From positions 1 to 7,782 of the forward strand of contig JASLCG010000118.1 of assembly GCA_030151885.1 (NCBI GenBank): a stretch of 7,782 nucleotides of DNA, written 5' to 3'. The position numbers and the translations under genes were made by a program. Origin of the DNA: Bacteroides sp. (GTDB lineage Bacteria > Bacteroidota > Bacteroidia > Bacteroidales > Bacteroidaceae). Shown in pieces: positions 6,309-7,782 of this stretch. How positions within the stretch are numbered: the stretch's first letter is position 1; the number at the start of each line of letters is the position of its first letter. The notes under the pieces are model-generated. The model saw only the letters and a program-made list of their open reading frames with translations. It was not told the DNA's origin and did not search any database.

Positions 6309-7628
6309 ATGAGAGAGTTAATTGCAACCTATATTCCGAAAGAGTTTGCAACATTTATTTTAGTAACATTATTTTCTCTTCTTATAGGTCTATCTATTCG
6401 AAAGATGAGTATGAAGAGAGAAGGACCAAATATGCTTTTTGGTACGGACAGAACATTTACATTTATAGGTATCTGGGGCTATATATTATATATTTTGGAT
6501 CCTAATAACTTATTTCTATTTATGGGTGGAGGTGTGATTTTAGGTGTTTTGTTTAGTGTATATTATTATGTAAAACAAAATGCATTTCATACGTTTGGAT
6601 TAACCACTATAATTATGGCTTTGATTACCTATAGTCTTGGTCCTATAGTGGCTACACAGCCTAGTTGGTTCTATTTATTGATAATTGTTACGGTGCTTTT
6701 ATTTTCTGAACTTAAAAGTACATTTACAGAAGTAGCAGAAAGAATGCAGAATGATGAGCTAATAACATTAGCTAAGTTTTTATTGATAAGTGGTATAATA
6801 TTACCAATGCTGCCAGATACAAACATCATTCCAGATATAAATCTAACGCCTTATACAATTTGGTTTGCAACAGTTGTTGTTTCTGGTATATCTTACTTAT
6901 CATATTTGTTGAAAAGATATGTATTTAAAAACTCAGGAATTATAATTTTAGGTATTATTGGTGGTCTTTATAGTAGTACTGCTACTATATCTGTATTAGC
7001 TAGAAAAAGTAAAACAGATACTAATACGCATCCTTGTGAATATGTAAGCGCTATGTTAATGGCAGTAGCAGTCATGTTTATTAGGTTTTTAATTTTGATC
7101 TACATTTTTAGTAAAGACATCTTTAATGTAATATTTCCATATCTAATTATATTGTCAGTAACAACTTTTATTGTTGCTATATTTATCAAAAGTAAGTATA
7201 AGCTCAAAGCTTTAGATGATGCACAGTTGTCAGAAGAAGAGTCAGAAAGTAATCCTTTAGAGTTTAAAGTAGCAGTAATATTTGCAACACTATTTGTTGT
7301 ATTTACTTTTGCTACTCACTTGACTCTGGAATACATGGGTGCAAGTGGTCTTAATGTACTCTCTTTTATTGCTGGACTAAGTGATATTACACCTTTTATT
7401 TTAAACTTACTACAGAGCTCTGCAAAGGTAGAAATGATTGTTATTGTAGCATGTATAATGCAATCTATGATGAGTAATATCATAGTTAATATGTGCTATG
7501 CTTTCTTTTTCTCAGGTAGAGGTAGTAATAAAGTGTTGTCGAAATGGATATTTAGAGGGTTCTCGATGGTTATTGTTGTTAATGCAATAACTTTAGCATC
7601 ATTCTATTTGCTATCATCATATCATTAA
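6309..7628 (+). CDS. MgtC-like/DUF4010 family multi-pass membrane protein
   Basis: The 439-residue protein is strongly hydrophobic, with roughly 12-14 membrane segments by eye, for example near 12-30, 50-64, 69-87, 118-134, 153-169, 181-201, 209-229, 244-268, 274-294, 319-338, 346-367, 374-401 and 416-435. The N-terminal third resembles an MgtC-type domain (LLIGLSIRK at 24-32, then a DRTFTFIGIWGYIL segment at 47-60). The remainder fits DUF4010, with GLYSSTATISVLARK at 219-233 and GLSDITPFILNL at 356-367. A charged acidic loop (about 303-318, rich in E and S) separates the last groups of helices. The family's function is not established; MgtC relatives are linked to magnesium limitation and to inhibition of ATP synthase. 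Its ATG follows the CYTH stop codon after one base (TAA T ATG), so the two are probably cotranscribed and translationally coupled. No signal peptide cleavage site is evident. None of its ten arginines uses CGT, unlike rpoC. Confidence 0.85.
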   Translation: MRELIATYIPKEFATFILVTLFSLLIGLSIRKMSMKREGPNMLFGTDRTFTFIGIWGYILYILDPNNLFLFMGGGVILGVLFSVYYYVKQNAFHTFGLTTIIMALITYSLGPIVATQPSWFYLLIIVTVLLFSELKSTFTEVAERMQNDELITLAKFLLISGIILPMLPDTNIIPDINLTPYTIWFATVVVSGISYLSYLLKRYVFKNSGIIILGIIGGLYSSTATISVLARKSKTDTNTHPCEYVSAMLMAVAVMFIRFLILIYIFSKDIFNVIFPYLIILSVTTFIVAIFIKSKYKLKALDDAQLSEEESESNPLEFKVAVIFATLFVVFTFATHLTLEYMGASGLNVLSFIAGLSDITPFILNLLQSSAKVEMIVIVACIMQSMMSNIIVNMCYAFFFSGRGSNKVLSKWIFRGFSMVIVVNAITLASFYLLSSYH

Positions 7629-7648
7629 ACATACAAATATTAGTTTAT

Positions 7649-7687
7649 AAAAAAAGGTTTCTGAATTATTTTCAGAAACCTTTTTTT
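7649..7687 (+). terminator. Rho-independent terminator of the CYTH-DUF4010 operon
   Basis: GGTTTCTGAA (7656-7665) pairs perfectly with TTCAGAAACC (7671-7680) around the loop TTATT. Seven A residues (7649-7655) face seven T residues (7681-7687), making a possible 17-pair stem. It lies 20 bases after the stop codon of the membrane protein gene. Its symmetry suggests it could also stop any minus-strand transcript that escapes the terminator next to the tRNA. Confidence 0.93.
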
Positions 7688-7717
7688 ATAATGTGTGTGG
7701 ACTACTATTTGCCTCAT

Positions 7718-7751
7718 AAAAAAAGCTTCGATATTTTATATCGAAGCTTTT
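7718..7751 (-). terminator. Rho-independent terminator of the minus-strand tRNA
   Basis: GCTTCGATAT (7725-7734) pairs perfectly with ATATCGAAGC (7738-7747) around the loop TTT, extended by four A-T pairs at the base. Read on the minus strand, the stem is followed by an unbroken run of T (complement of the A run 7718-7724). It lies immediately downstream of the 3' end of the minus-strand tRNA, so it is assigned to that gene. Confidence 0.88.
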
Positions 7752-7753
7752 AG

Positions 7754-7782
7754 TGCGGATGAAGGGACTCGAACCCCCACGA
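7754..7782 (-). tRNA. tRNA 3' end (partial, cut by the window edge), probably tRNA-Leu
   Basis: The minus strand holds the end of a tRNA. The T stem GGGGG (7778-7774) and CCCTT (7766-7762) enclose the loop TTCGAGT (7773-7767). The 3' acceptor strand CATCCGC (7761-7755) and discriminator base A (7754) follow. The next bases are CTA rather than CCA, so CCA must be added enzymatically. The anticodon is outside the window. The acceptor implies a 5' end GCGGATG, and together with the CGT-GGGGG junction and discriminator A this resembles bacterial tRNA-Leu. That identity is an inference from remembered sequences and is only moderately secure; the tRNA call itself is firm. Confidence 0.85.

Overview
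The window looks like a housekeeping stretch of chromosome from an AT-rich member of the Bacteroidota, most likely order Bacteroidales. Four things point there: an RpoC of 1427 residues with a Bacteroidales-type sequence, a lack of Shine-Dalgarno sequences before the genes, candidate promoters of the Bacteroidota TTTG / TAnnTTTG type, and a tRNA gene without an encoded CCA. Family and genus cannot be fixed from the sequence alone.

Layout. Positions 37-4320 carry rpoC (RNA polymerase beta prime), complete and closed by a strong hairpin terminator at 4336-4371. Its partner rpoB would lie to the left, outside the window. A short intergenic region then leads into prfB (peptide chain release factor 2) at 4451-5564. 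prfB is split by the classic programmed +1 frameshift at an in-frame UGA (4514-4516), so an ordinary ORF call misses its first 52 residues. Next come a 44-residue single-pass membrane protein (5649-5783) and a terminator-like hairpin (5794-5825). The last two genes sit one base apart and look translationally coupled: a CYTH/triphosphate tunnel metalloenzyme (5837-6307) and an MgtC-like/DUF4010 multi-pass membrane protein (6309-7628). The right edge holds two back-to-back terminators, one for each strand, and the 3' end of a minus-strand tRNA, probably tRNA-Leu.

How the genes relate. rpoC and prfB are core transcription and translation genes. The CYTH-DUF4010 pair is a small operon of unproven function, combining a predicted soluble, metal-dependent triphosphate-binding enzyme with a predicted inner-membrane protein. 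I see no mobile element, CRISPR array, phage gene or clear sign of recent transfer. The points most worth a second look are the strict Shine-Dalgarno-driven prfB frameshift in a lineage that mostly ignores Shine-Dalgarno sequences, the tiny membrane protein, and the hairpin just before the CYTH start codon.
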